From contig MCGT01000041.1 in NCBI GenBank assembly GCA_002104935.1, positions 131,501 to 195,500 on the forward strand: a stretch of DNA of 64,000 nt, read 5' to 3'. Origin of the DNA: Hesseltinella vesiculosa. Lineage: Eukaryota; Mucoromycota; Mucoromycetes; Mucorales; Cunninghamellaceae. A model generated the notes under the pieces. It saw only the letters and a program-made list of their open reading frames with translations. It did no database searches and was not told the origin of the DNA. A program made the translations under genes and the position numbers. Shown here in pieces: positions 25,530-37,488 of the stretch (position 1 is the first letter of the stretch; the number at the start of each line of letters is the position of its first letter).

Positions 25530-25890
25530 CTAACACTTCCCTCCGCTGTCTGAGAGTCATGTGATTTCAATCAAGGTCATTTCTGACCATTTTGAACTGA
25601 CATGCAAAATTTGGGGTGAATTTATTTAGAGCAATTTTTCACTGTGATTTTTTATCAGATCGCCTGGGGGGTCCCCTGGTGAAAATGGCCGATTTTTCAT
25701 TTTTTTAAGCTGGGGAACCGGAAGTGTCAAAACGAACCTGATCAAAAGCCGGCTGGGTAACCTTCACCAATGGACCTGTTTTTTTCAGCATCATCATCAT
25801 TCATACATTTGCGCACTTGTGCAACATTTCACACCGATCCCATCAATCAAAAGTGCTGTACAGCGATTATTTTTTTTTTTCAAATTGGAG
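25530..25890 (-). repeat. Dispersed repeat family, copy B
   Basis: The reverse complement matches copy A nearly end to end: CAAATGTATGAATGATGATG, CCCAGCCGGCTTTTGATCAG, AAAATGAAAAATCGGCCATT, CCAGGGGACCCCCCAGG, CCAAATTTTGCAT and ATGACCTTGATTGAAAT. It extends about 60 bp further at the end containing CAGACAGCGGAGGGAAGTG, a block also found at 34082-34130. Confidence 0.75.
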
Positions 25891-26039
25891 AAAAAATCGG
25901 ATCGCTGTGTTTAACTTCCGCACGGTGCCTATCGACCTCAGGCTGGTACAAGCAGGCACTACCAAATCAGTTCGAAGGTCCAACCATTTCCAAAATCGAA
26001 AATTCAAATTTGACGATGAAATACTGTCACTGCCTTGAT

Positions 26040-27000
26040 CATGCCGCACTTGACAAATAGCGCAGGCTTTCACTACTTATCAATTACCGTGTGTGTCAAC
26101 TTGAAGCTATCTAGCCGCCCTCACATAGCTTGTGCAACTATCAAGTCCCTGTCGGTAACACGGCCAGAGCACTTTATTATTATTTTTCTCTTTTTCTCCC
26201 TCAATCAATGCCTTGATTAAATCACCACTTTTGAATCTCGCATTATTACAGTGTGTGCACCAGCCTTAAATGAAAGGCGCTGGGCGGAGACTGCGCATGA
26301 CGATCCGATTAATGCGGTGAGCAAAAAAAAAAAAAAGGACCAACTTGGCTCATTCTTTCTTTCACGTTCTTTTTTCTCTTTTCACTTTTATATTCGTACA
26401 GCATACTTCACCCGGACAGCTTGTGCTCTGGTAATGTCAGCTCAGTTAGGCTATTCTCAGAGGCAAAATGATGATCGACCTAATCACAAAGAGCCTCTTG
26501 GACATTCCTGCTAACACATATACCACGGAGGACAAAGAATAGCCTGATCGAAAATGGTGCAACCGTACTTTATGTACAAAGACTCGCGGTTCAATCGTCA
26601 CTGCCACCGATATTGATTGTACTCCAGCAGATCGTCAACGGTGATTTTTAGCAACCTGCTTTTCGATATGCTATGGACATTATCGACAAGCATCCAACGA
26701 AGCTTTGGCCATTGAAAAAACCTGCTTTCCAGCTCTGGGCGAAAGACTGCCTGATGCTGGCGTGAACTTGAAGCCAGCTAGCCACGTTCACAGAGCTTGA
26801 GACCCTCACAGTATTTAGCAGTTACAGTCAGACTACCACATCATTATTTTCTTCTCCCTGATCCTCATTTTTTATTTTATTATAAACCGTTCCACTGTGG
26901 TTCTCGCATGTTACAGATGACCCCTTTCAACTTCTCCCATGAAAATCACAGACCTACCGGATCTGTCGTCGGTATTGTCAGCTACTTTCTGTGATGCCAC
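26040..27000. other. Degenerate internal duplication, origin unknown
   Basis: AACTTGAAGCTATCTAGCC at about 26098 and AACTTGAAGCCAGCTAGCC at about 26768 head two similar stretches. Each continues with a shared ACAxAGCTTG block and ends with TCTCGCATT/TCTCGCATG followed by TTACAG. This may be two decayed exon copies of a lost gene or element. No reading frame survives. Confidence 0.3.
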
Positions 27001-27751
27001 AGCTCTCGCCTATCATGAGCACTACAACGACACCACAGTGCAAAGATATATGCCGTAGCAAAGGCTTTTCCCACGTGCCATGGGGGATCACCAACAGAAC
27101 TTTTGTACCACCGTGGAGGCATTTTCCATGGCCAGTGATTGCTTTGGGAGAGTTCACTGCTTCATGTCAGTAACATCCCAGGCAATAATAAAAGGGCCAA
27201 AAATGAAATCAAGCGCCAGCGATCCCAAATGATAGACAACGACAACGCCAGCGTGGCCTCTTTAAGATGTAAGACAGCTACGAATGCCTTCGTGGCCAAG
27301 CTGCCAAGTACAAGAATAAATCCGAATGTTTTTTTTTTCGCTTTGGAGTCTCCATTATTGTGCGTGTACAGTACGACTTTCTTGGTAGGAGTTGACTTGT
27401 GTAGCAATCAAAGAGATAATGAACGGAGAGAGAGGACCGATGCTGTGAGACGTGCCAATGACTGACGGATACCTTTTTTTGTATTTACCAAGAGCGCTGT
27501 GCCGGAACAGGACTGGAATGGCACCGTACAATTTTACTGAAAGTATTTATGATTTTGTCTAGTAGCATACAAACAATCATTCATGACATTTATTTCTTCA
27601 GGAGTTTGTTCACCATCAACAAACACGCTGGGCTTTAGATCACTCCCACTGCAATTGGTTTCTTTGAAACCGCGCAAATCCAAAGTCAGCAAAGTCAACT
27701 GATCGTCATTTTCTTTTTTTTTTCGACTTTTTCCTCTCTTCATTTTCCTTG

Positions 27752-30700
27752 ATGCATCATGTTATAATTACAGACATCGGTCAATTTGTTACCGTAGAAA
27801 CTGATAGGTAAGTTTCTTGTATATGTCTCAGTTCTGCCTACTATTTTTTTTATGACTGGACTAACCGCTTTTTCGAACAGTCTGTCTGACCTACAGCAAC
27901 AGCTGGCCGATCTTACACACATTCCCGTTGACAATCAGATCTTGCTACTACCTAATGGCGTTCAAGTCAAGGCCCAGCACATACCCGACAATGATGCCTG
28001 TGTTCTTTTTAATCGGCAGCTCCTGGAGACAAAAGATTCTCACCTAGTCATCAACGATCAAGCCCTCCCCACGCTACCTGCTCTCCCTACTACTCTGCTT
28101 ACCACCCTGGCCCCAGATCAGTCGCAGTGGACCATGCAATGTGAACAGACATTTCAGGTATTCCGTATTTGCTGCAACTCCTGCCGTATCTCAGTAATTT
28201 ATTTTTCTTCTCGCATGTTAGACATTAGCTCCTATTTTAGCCACCAACAATCAAGTAGCTTTGAGCCTTGTAGATGATTCAGACACGTTACACGTTGCTT
28301 GGAAAGCTGCTATTGCCAATTTAGATCATCATATCAAGTATGGCAAAAAAAAAAAAAGATAATTGGACTTGCTGAGCGTTGAAAGGGATGAGAGGCCCAT
28401 GACAGGCGACTGATTTTGCTTTACTACTTGGTTGTTAGAACTACCTACGATGTGCAGGACCAATTTGATCGCATGGCTCAGCGGGAACTGGCCAAAGCAG
28501 AACAAACACTTCATGACTTGGAAAGGGACTGGGTCCTATTTATGCAACGCTGGCCCGTGCACCCACTCATTCAAACTCAGAAACTGCATTCACTTGCTTC
28601 TTCCTTGGTTGAATCCTCACCGCCCAATTCGGCTGCTTCCTCCCCTATCGCAACCAGATCACCCCTTCCAGGATCAAGCCCTGTACAGACCTCCCACTCT
28701 CATCTACCACTTGCACCACTGACCACTGCGCTCGATCTCTCACCGTTGCACCAACAGCGACAGCAACTTTCACAGCAGCTTCAGCGACTAGACGCGAAAC
28801 GAAAAAAACTGCTAGATCGTCTAGATAATATTCGCCAGCAAGCCACCCAGCTGCATAAGAGAGAAACTACCGCACACACCAAAGCCAGCAAGGAGCTCTC
28901 ATCCACCATGACGCAGGTCGACCACGTCGCTACCTTGTTCAGTCACCTTCAGTCAAACGTTCCACCATCGCCTTCATCCGGTACTGCTCTTCCAAGCACC
29001 CACCCTTACCCTTCAAGTCCAACATCACCTGCTGACTGGATTTCGCTTCTCGATCAAGTTGCAAACGCCAATATTGCCGAGCCCACTTTTTCCACGACCC
29101 TGTCACATGAGCAGTTCCACCAAAGTCTGCTCGCCTGTGAAGCCCATACTCGCGAAGGCGTGGCTGCGATGATCCATCTTAAACGTAGCACTATGCGCCA
29201 GCTCTTCCGATCCTTGCGTGTCATCAGCTCCTTGCAAGAAGCCATTGCTAATTTATTTGCCACTCTTCGACATATCAGCCAAGAAGTCAAGAAATTGGGC
29301 CAGAAACTCGATGATCTTAACCAAGTTACCCAGGACATCCTCAAAGGTTATGTAAGCCATCCCTTCTCACACAGACAGATCAAAAAAATAATACGAAAAC
29401 AATTGGACGAAGCTTGTTTAAACGCCCTTCACCTAAAAACAAACAATAATACCAAGGACACTCATTGCTGTTTTTATAATCGATGCAGGGGATGGCACTC
29501 ATTGAACTATGGCGCAGATCTCAATATAACGCGGTAAATGAATCAGTAGTAGAGATGGAAAGGCGACTCATCTATTTTTTTTTTTTTTGAATCGAAAAAG
29601 TCTATCCTCGACCATGCCAAGAAACTAGCAGACTGGTACACACATGTTCTCTCGTCAGAGCAAGACTATCGGCGGAATTTCCTTTCAAATGTGACGATAG
29701 TTGACCAATTAGAGTCCCTGTTTGCTCCCAATGCTCTCAAATACAACGTGTGCATGATACCATTTGCTAGCAAAGGTACAAAAAAAAATAAGTGATGCAG
29801 CCATGCATGCAATTATGCTTATATTTTTTACTTAATTTTTATTTTTAGATCTTGCTCTGCTCACCCCATCCACAAAGATGCACTTGACCGTCACTTCGGA
29901 TCGCAAGGCCGGAGATCAACTTTCTGTTGAAAAGGAAGATGTCCAAGGTATGTTTGCAAAAAAAAAAAAAAAAAAAGGTAAATGCTAGAGGATTTGACTT
30001 CTCGTCCTTTTTATAGATTACATTGAAGCCTTGAAAGACCATTACCAGCACGACCACTCGGATATTGTCACTTGTTTATTGACGTCACTGACAGAGGCCA
30101 CGCATTATATCTACGATGGGTTAACTGACAAGGTAAGTATAGAGAAGGAACAAAATAACTGGGTCAAAAAAGGAAAAACATCACTTGAGCATGGACGGGC
30201 AAAACCAAAACAAAATTATTGCATGGAAAAAAAAATTCAGGAGGTGGCGAGGATCAATGGCAAAAAGAATGAAGATGGTGGCAGATCATGTGCGCCAAGA
30301 TTGTTCCCTCATATTTTATTTTTAAAACATAGTTGCAACACGAACCCTTCTCTTCCATACTTCATCCTATTCCAAACATGCAAGTCCAAACTGTTGCACC
30401 TTTGCCTTTGAAGCAGGACTGGCCATCTTTGAACAATGTAACCGTCCAGCATGATATAGAAAAACATCGACGTAGACTGATCTCCTCTTGTACTGGATCT
30501 ATCTCGCCCTCTTTTTTTTATAGGTAATGACACAGCTTCAAGATCTGCAGTCCAAGTACGATGCTCTCGAGCGACAACACGAAGACGGAAAAAAACTATT
30601 TCACCAGCAGCGACAGACGGTATTGAGAGAAGGATTGCGGTCGTCAAACACGTGGGCGCTCATTTTTTTTTCCTTTCCTAGCTCTTGCAAGATATCAAAA

Positions 30701-31851
30701 ATAAAGATCAGCTGCTTGCAGAAAAAGAAGATCAGATTCAAGCACAGTGGGCTTCCAAGGTAACAGCGGCGTTGCATGGTGTAGACCAGGACAAGGCGTG
30801 AACAAATATGGTCATTGTTTAGGGGTGTGAAGTCCATTTATGGACTGAACTTTATTTGAATAATAGGTGCAGGCTTTGGAAGATCAGCTTGTCCAAGAAA
30901 AACGTGATCACGACCAAGACGTGCTGGAATGGCAGCAGCGCTATGACCAGTCCATGGAATTAGAGCAGCGCAAGAGCAGCCGTCGGCTAATCGAGTTCCA
31001 TGAACGCCTTGAAGCCAAGTCATGCTGCCAACAGTGCGGCAACAAATTCCGTTTGCAATCCCATAGCGCTCCCTCCAGCCCAGCTCGCCGACCATCCTCG
31101 CTTGCATCATCCTCTCCTTCTTTGACCTCTGCTTTATCAACATCGTCGCCTGATACACACTCACGCCGTCGATACTCGCTGCAGTCCGTTGAAGAAGTGC
31201 AGACAACATTCAAATTGGAGCTGCTGACACGCGAGATCCAAGACTCAGCCCTCCGACACCAGGCACACATAGATAATCTTGTGGCCGAGCACGATCAGAA
31301 TATTCAAGATCTAAAAGATCAGCATCAGCAAGCCCTGCAGCTGTATCACATCCAGCATGAATGCCAACTGGACGAAAAAGATCACCAACTCCGCCATAAT
31401 CTTGCTCAAGCCAAAACCTCTTTGAACCTTTCCCACTCGAAAGCCATAACCAAACTCAATAAGCGAGTGAATTGGCTGAAATGCGAACTGGATCTGGTAC
31501 GCCATACAAACAACAATTCCTGTTTTTTATTGTCATACTGATTCTTCAACTCTTTTCGCAAAAAGGTACAAGAAGAGCAAGCATCTGCCTTGCAACTGGC
31601 CAAGTCTCTCAACAAACAGCTGGATCCTGCCTTGGACTTGGATGACATGAAGTATACGCTTGTTAGCCTGCTTCAAAAAGCCATCAGCGGTGTGTCAAAA
31701 TCGGATGCTTTGCATTACATCAAGAATTGCCAGGTAACGACCGCAAGCTCTCCCCCATTGCTTTCTCTTCCTCTCTATAGTTGAAACAGCCTGGTCTCAC
31801 TTTTTCTTATTATAGCAGGAGGAGGAGCAACCTTCAAGCTGGTACTGCTAA
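27752..31851 (+). CDS. ATG11: ATG11-like selective-autophagy scaffold
   Basis: Predicted 969 residues from 14 exons: 27752-27807, 27881-28157, 28222-28337, 28439-29351, 29489-29533, 29601-29775, 29849-29947, 30017-30132, 30333-30437, 30524-30619, 30682-30759, 30867-31496, 31566-31733, 31816-31851. All phases close. The N-terminus (GQFVTVETDSLSDLQQQLAD, then HIPVDNQILLLPNGVQ) is the ubiquitin-like start of Atg11/FIP200-family proteins. A central helical region with Ser/Pro-rich inserts follows, then long coiled coils (residues about 590 to 930, for example QALEDQLVQEKRDHDQDVLE). One CxxC (CCQQCGN) interrupts them. In yeast, Atg11 tethers cargo receptors to the Atg1 kinase. I do not see the conserved C-terminal ATG11 domain; the gene ends soon after the coiled coil (EEEQPSSWYC). 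Alternative: an Atg11-related coiled-coil protein without that domain. Confidence 0.65.
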
Positions 31852-32262
31852 CACTTTGTATAAATTACAGCACTTGATAATATACACGACATTCAATATG
31901 TAATCAGCGTAGAAAATGGACTTTCATTCATACCACCTTAAAATAAGGAGATGCCTTCCTCTCGCCTTCGGTGACGACAAAAGTGCTAGTCACCTGCAAC
32001 ATCTAGGGTCACCTGATCTGTTGGTCCTCAGGTTATGCCTTCATGAAAAATAAAAAAAAAATGTCGCACTCAGCTTCAGCGATTGCCAATCGACGTAGAG
32101 TGTTGTATAGTTACGGAGACTCATGGACGATGATGCTGGATATATTATATCGACCGGTCACTCCAGCCAACTTATTTCATCACTCAACTGGCCCTCAACC
32201 CCGCAACTGTATTCCCGCTGAGCTGAAGAAAAAAAAAGTTTTTCTTCATCCTCATTGATTCA
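31852..32262. other. Intergenic region between ATG11-like and MFAP1
   Basis: About 410 bp holding the 3' flank of one gene and the promoter of the next. It is A/T-rich, with no gene and no clear TATA element. Confidence 0.5.
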
Positions 32263-33969
32263 ATGTCTCACCGACCAGGTCAGCAGCGGCAGCAAAGACC
32301 TACAGCCCAAGCGAAGCGATACCGCGCTGGGGCTCCTAAAGATTACGTATCCGATTCGTCTGATTCATCTGAGGATGAAGCCCCTCTTCAACAGCAGAAA
32401 AAGCAAGCGGCATCCTCATCGCATCGCACGCAGCCGGCTTCGGTCCAGATCGCTCAAAAGGATGTCAAGACCGGAATCCAACAAGAAGCTGTCTCTGAGC
32501 AAGTCATGGCGACCGATCGACGTATGCAGCGATTACAAATGGCACAGCAACGAGCCAAAGCCCAGAGAAAACAGTCCAGCGATGACGAGGAGGATGAAGA
32601 CGAGCAGGACGACGAGCAGCTAGCCCGAGATCGCCAGCGCATGAAGCAGCGAGCCTTACAGCGAGCACAAGAAGAAGAAATGACAAATGATGCACTTGAG
32701 GAGTCCGAAGATGGCGAGGTACGACAACGTGATCATACAAAGATCAAAAACATCTCATTCTCCTTTTTTTTTTTTTTTTTTCTTCCTGCTGATAGAGCTC
32801 TAGCGAATACGAGACTGACAGCGACGATTCTGAAGAACAAGACACACTACGAAGCATGCCGAAGCCTATGTTTATACCAAAGTAAGTGATGAAGGAGACC
32901 CCAACCTAAGTTGAACCAACGCTGATTGACGCTCGCCCTTTCTATTAATTTCAATCAGAAACCATCGAGCCACAGTACTTCAGCAAGAACAGCAGAAACT
33001 TGAAGAAGAAGATCGTGAAAAACGCCTGGCAGAAGAATTGGAATCTCAGCGTCTGCAATCGCATCAGCTTTTGGAAGAGGAGCTGAAAAAGGAGCATATC
33101 AAGCGTAAGCTAGTTTTCTCTAGGATGCCCGTTGGAGCTCACCCCTTTTCCTTCTTCACTACAGCCGTTGATCTAGAAGTGGAGGAAGATGTCGATGACA
33201 CGGATGGCCTGGATGAGCAAGCTGAATTTGAAGCATGGAAGGTCCGTGAATTGTTACGTATCAAGCGGGATCGAGAACGTCGTATTGCGTATGTCATCAT
33301 CTATTTATTTCATGCTGTTTGTTGCTGAGTCTAATCTGTTGTATGATATCGTTCTCATGTAGCCAAGAAAAGGAACAAGAAGAGCTAGAACGACGCCGTG
33401 AAATGCCTGAGGAAGAGCGCCTCAAAGAAGATATGGAACATGCTGCCAAAACCCGCGAAAAGGACAAAGGTGAATTCACCTTTATGCAAAAGTACTACCA
33501 CAAGGGTGCCTTTTATCAGGTAGAGTCAGCGATCTGCAACTGCCCATCCATGTATGCCGTGTGCTAACGTTTTTTTTTCTGGCTGTAGGACATGGCTGGC
33601 AAGGAAGAGATCTTCCAACGTGACTATTCTGCGCCTACGATGAACGACGTGCGAAAACGTGAAATCCTCCCCGAGATCATGCAAGTCAAAAATTTTGGCC
33701 TGGCTGGTCGAACAAAATATACCCATCTGAAGGATCAAGACACAACCGACAGATCCTCACCCTGGGCCCAGCCTCCTTCCAAACGAAGCAAGCACCATGG
33801 CTTTAGTGACCGTGACCGTGACCGTGATTATGAGCATGGCCGTGAACGAGATCGTGACCGCCAATATGAACGTGAACGCGACCGAGATCATGATCGCCAT
33901 CATGAAAGGGATCGTGATCATCACTATGACCGTGAACGCGGGCGGGATCGATATCGGCGTAGGGATTAG
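32263..33969 (+). CDS. MFAP1: MFAP1 family spliceosomal protein
   Basis: Predicted 449 residues; exons 32263-32718, 32796-32881, 32959-33104, 33165-33288, 33363-33519, 33589-33969. The N-terminus is charged and disordered ([12 protein letters not shown]; acidic run near residue 110). The conserved MFAP1 core follows: [68 protein letters not shown] and [24 protein letters not shown]1 is a component of the activated spliceosome (B complex), so a nuclear role in pre-mRNA splicing is expected, consistent with this intron-rich genome. The last ~50 residues are an Arg-Asp/Arg-Glu dipeptide tail like that of other splicing factors. Identification is firm. Confidence 0.92.
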
Positions 33970-34081
33970 TCACTGTAGAAATAAAATGATTGAAATGAAA
34001 GGTCTCGCTAAATCTTTTTTTCAAGTGTGCGAGAAACTAAGATCAAGTGTGTGCGACCAATCTTTTAGAGTATGCTTTCTA

Positions 34082-34130
34082 GCCTCCAGCACTCCCCTCC
34101 GCTACCTGAGAGACATGCAGCTACAGTCAA
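34082..34130 (-). repeat. Fragment of the dispersed repeat end
   Basis: CACTCCCCTCCGCTACCTGA and GAGACATG here resemble CACTTCCCTCCGCTGTCTGA and GAGTCATG at 25537-25562, the outer end of copy B, in the same orientation. Confidence 0.5.
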
Positions 34131-34194
34131 TATCATTTAAACTTATAAAAATGGATTTGGGATTTTCGAAAAAATAAAAGTTATTAGTTTTGGC

Positions 34195-35170
34195 TTAATG
34201 CTTTGTATGGTATTTCCGTGTAACATACATGACCAAAAAGAGTGACACAGTGCCGTTTTTATTTTGGCTCGGCTTCGATCTGCTTCTGATGCTTGACTCT
34301 AGCTCTGAGGCAACTTTGCCCAATATAATAGATAGTTCCATTTCAGTTTCAGTGTTGAATGGAATTGCATTCATAGTGTTGTTGACAAGCATGGCAAAGT
34401 GATGAAGGTCCTTGATTGATGCCTCATCGTCCGTGCCAGCGACTTCTTCCAATTGCTTATTTTCTGTGTTCATGTCAAAACCATGGCTGATACCATCAGC
34501 ATTGTCGTTCTCCAAGTTGAATAAGAACATCAAATTGTTAACTGTAACATCTTTGCCAGTATCCCAGTGCACTCGGAAGGCTAAGCTGTCATGGTCAATT
34601 TCACAGGCAGAGGCAATATCGTCCATGATGCCTTTCGGGAGACCGGCACTTCTGAGTCTTGCGATAGTGGCGTCCGTTGACTGAGTCATGCTTTCAGTGC
34701 TGGCCATTTCTTCGCGTTCTAGTGATCTTAGCACCGTCAGAGGAGGCTCCAAAAATTCCCGCTTTTACGAAGCAGTCCTTAATGGCCGCGGACGTGTCAT
34801 CGTTCCACGCCATTATTGCAATGAAAATTGCTGTCTTTGCATTGATTTTTTATACGGTAGGTCACTCCCTTTCATATTCTTGCTGAGGGGGCTTTCTGCA
34901 GCGCGAAGGATATGCTAGTACTGACTGGCCGTGTTACTGTAAGAGGTAAAAATATTTATTTCTACATTTCCAAGGCACTTTTTCAGCTCATCATCGATTT
35001 TTTGAGTTGGAGCATTGTCCAAGACGAGGAAGCATTTTTGACCACGGTGTCTTTTGTCAATTTTTGAACATATTTCCACAATGCAGTGCCGGAACACATC
35101 ACTAGTAATCCAGGCTTTTTGTTTTCCGTAAACCCAGTTACCAGTATGTCCATAGGGCTGACGGTAGCAA
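34195..35170 (-). pseudogene. Remnant of a pogo/Tigger-type DDE transposase
   Basis: Minus-strand pieces in more than one frame carry the order expected for the C-terminal half of a pogo-type transposase. They are GKQKAWITSDVFRHC, then CFLVLDNAPTQ (second catalytic Asp region), then KTAIFIAIMAWNDDTSAAIK and DCFVKAGIF (the conserved region after the third acidic residue), and an acidic tail to a TAA at 34195. Stops and frame changes near 34780-34930 and 35130 show it is inactive. Its 5' side runs into the palindrome at 35168. No intact N-terminal CENPB/HTH domain is visible. Confidence 0.7.
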
Positions 35171-36152
35171 TTTTAACATCGGTGTTTAAAAACCAAAATT
35201 GATGCCAGATCGTAAGACCATCTCATCTAGTCAACCACTGTACCACTGTACCTGCGCGCAGAAAAAAAACATGGCGATGGTATAAAAAGGTACAGAAGAT
35301 TTTGAAGGTGTAAATACTCTCCTAGAAAAAATCTGAAAGGAAAAACGACGCACAAAAAAAAAACTGCTCTAGTTCACTTGGATTAAGCTTGTGAATGTTG
35401 TTTTGAGGACAGAGTGCGCTCATCTCGAAAAAAAAATTGGTCTCCAGGACACGCGTGAAAACCGTCAAAGTCTGAAAAAGCAATTGCGGGGACGGGAACC
35501 AAGTCATCCCGGGTTCGAAAAAAAACCCATATTTAGACATGGCAAGAAAAGTATAATGTTTAAGCAAATACTTGCCCTCAAAGGGAATGAAAATAATTGT
35601 GAGCGATATATTTTTCTTTATATGGGTGATGGATTTTTTGAAAATATACTTTCCTAAAAAGTATAATTGCTACTTTTTTAGAAAGTATATTTTCAAAAAA
35701 TCCATCACCCATATAAAGAAAAATATATCGCTCACAATTATTTTCATTCCCTTTGAGGGCAAGTATTTGCTTAAACATTATACTTTTCTTGCCATGTCTA
35801 AATATGGGTTTTTTTTCGAACCCGGGATGACTTGGTTCCCGTCCCCGCAATTGCTTTTTCAGACTTTGACGGTTTTCACGCGTGTCCTGGAGACCTTTTC
35901 GAGATGAGCGCACTCTGTCCTCAAAACAACATTCACAAGCTTAATCCAAGTGAACTAGAACAGTTTTTTTTTTGTATATCATTTTTCCATTCAGATTTTT
36001 TCTGGGAGAGTATAGTATATTTTGCGCCTTCAATTTTTTTTTTCGAAACCTTCTGTACCTTGTATACCATCACCATGTTTTTTTTTCTGCGCGTGAGTAG
36101 TTCATAGATCTGACATCTTTTTTTGGGGGTTTTAAACACCGATGTTAAAATT
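35168..36152. repeat. Palindrome of about 1 kb (inverted repeat with 7-bp loop)
   Basis: Left arm 35168-35663 and right arm 35671-36152 are reverse complements around a 7-bp centre (TAATTGC). The inner ~295 bp of each arm (35365-35663 and 35671-35964) are almost identical, differing mainly in homopolymer lengths. The outer parts are diverged but clear, for example CAATTTTAACATCGGTGTTT at 35168 against AAACACCGATGTTAAAATTG at 36133. The outer tips overlap transposase-like sequence. It could extrude as a cruciform or be transcribed as a hairpin. Confidence 0.92.
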
Positions 36153-36779
36153 GTCATCGCAGCCAATTCTGCCTGCGGATATTTGCCGAGCTCTGTTTTA
36201 TTTGTTTTACCATAAAAACCACAAGAAATGAAAAAAGGGGCAAAAGAAAGCTACGACTCAAAAAAAACTTTTTTTTTTTTTTTTTGAGGACGATCGGGTC
36301 AGTCCAAAAATTTTATTTGCCGAAGACGTTTATCAGGGAGAAATGCTAAAGAGGTCATGACAGGGGAAATGGTGGGAGGAGCCGTCGCTTAGGAGGTTGG
36401 ATGGGAGGGGAATTCGAGTAGGAGGGTAGATATGTTACGAGTTACGGACGATATTACACAATGTGGAAGGAAAGGAGAGGAGTCGAAAATTGCTGCCCAG
36501 TGGGCTCGCCAGAGGGAGACTATGATTGTGCTGACAACCAGGGAAGGGGGGACGGACGTCAATTGAGCGTTGAGAGGTGGCCAATTAAAGGAAAGAACTG
36601 AGGACTCAAAAAAAAAAAGTTACAAGTTTTTTTTTCACTATCGGCTGAGCGTAACCATGTTTAAGCCCTGTGCAACGTCTCAGTGTCAGCAAAAATGCAA
36701 GTTATAACTTTATCAGACTATAAGTTTAAATGATATTGACTGTATAGGCATGGTCAGTTCTCCTCATTTTGTGCTTATG

Positions 36780-37010
36780 TGCTAAAGTAGGGGTGATCAA
36801 TTTTGCCCTGAGATTTTTGATCAGATGGCCTGGGGGTTCCCTGGTCAAAACGACCAATTTTTTCATTTTTTTAGCTGGTGGATCAGTGATGTCAAAACGA
36901 AAGTGATCAAAAGTTGGCTGAGCGATCTTTTGGGCACACTTTTGCATAATTGCACATGAATCTGATCACCCAAAATTGCCGTGCAGTGTTTGTGTTGGTT
37001 TTTTTTTACG
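36780..37010 (-). repeat. Dispersed repeat family, copy C
   Basis: It shares GATCAGATxGCCTGGGGG, TTTTTTCATTTTTTTAGCT, GTCAAAACGAA and GATCAAAAGxxGGCTG with copy B in the same orientation, and ends at a poly-T after GCCGTGCAGTG. It is more diverged than A and B. Confidence 0.7.
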
Positions 37011-37109
37011 AAACGACGAAGACTTTGCCTAGCTGCTTGCTATTTTATTTTTATTCTGGGCCTTGTCTTTTCCCATGGGCACTTATCTACCGCTTTTTTT
37101 CTTTTCATC

Positions 37110-37330
37110 CAACCACCAGTGTCTTCAAGCGATCTGTGAAAAGGCACATGAAAAGCCTCACTTACGATTCATATCACATTACTACTCACAAACCGCAAGG
37201 ACACCAGCGCCAAACGCAAGGATGCAGTCCAACTTTGGCTGAAGACTGGTGTCGACTTTATGCATAACTACGTCTTCGTTGATAAGTCAATGGCCTAGAC
37301 TCCTACTCTCCATCCCATAGAAACAGAGAA
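37110..37330 (+). pseudogene. Tc1/mariner-type transposase relic
   Basis: Across frames the plus strand reads KRHMKSLTY, NRKDTSAKRKDAVQLWLKTG and VDFMHNYVFVDKS, the order seen around the first catalytic Asp (VFVDE) of Tc1-type transposases in Mucoromycota. The residue after Asp has changed, and a TAG follows within a few codons. About 200 bp of decayed sequence remain. Confidence 0.5.
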
Positions 37331-37488
37331 TGAGCATTTTTTGTTCACGAGTCTGGCTTCCCTTTGACCCGATAGATCATTGGTTTTATTTAATTCAATA
37401 ACAGGCCCTTAAATCTGAGAACGACAGGAGAACGATAGATATTGATAAGAAAGGTGGCAAGGCGAGGAAGGTTTGTAAGCTACAAAGG

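Larger units (their letters stand above)
24023..27751. other. Intergenic region with repeats and a degenerate duplication
   Basis: It holds poly-A runs (24317-24340), a short tandem repeat (24570-24641), repeat copy B, and a loosely duplicated segment at 26040-27000. A Ser/Thr/Pro-rich frame at 24945-25427 on the minus strand (MKFVTTAATNCTLPTASLTS) has no introns or domain and is not accepted as a gene. Confidence 0.5.
36153..37488. other. Intergenic/relic region with repeat copy C and a transposase relic
   Basis: Apart from the two elements listed separately, this is low-complexity sequence with G-rich stretches (36360-36560) and poly-T runs; no gene. Confidence 0.5.

Noticed and set aside
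33797..34177. Alternative frames over the MFAP1 tail
   Set aside because: Periodic Arg-Asp codons open all frames; the MFAP1 frame is continuous with the conserved core.
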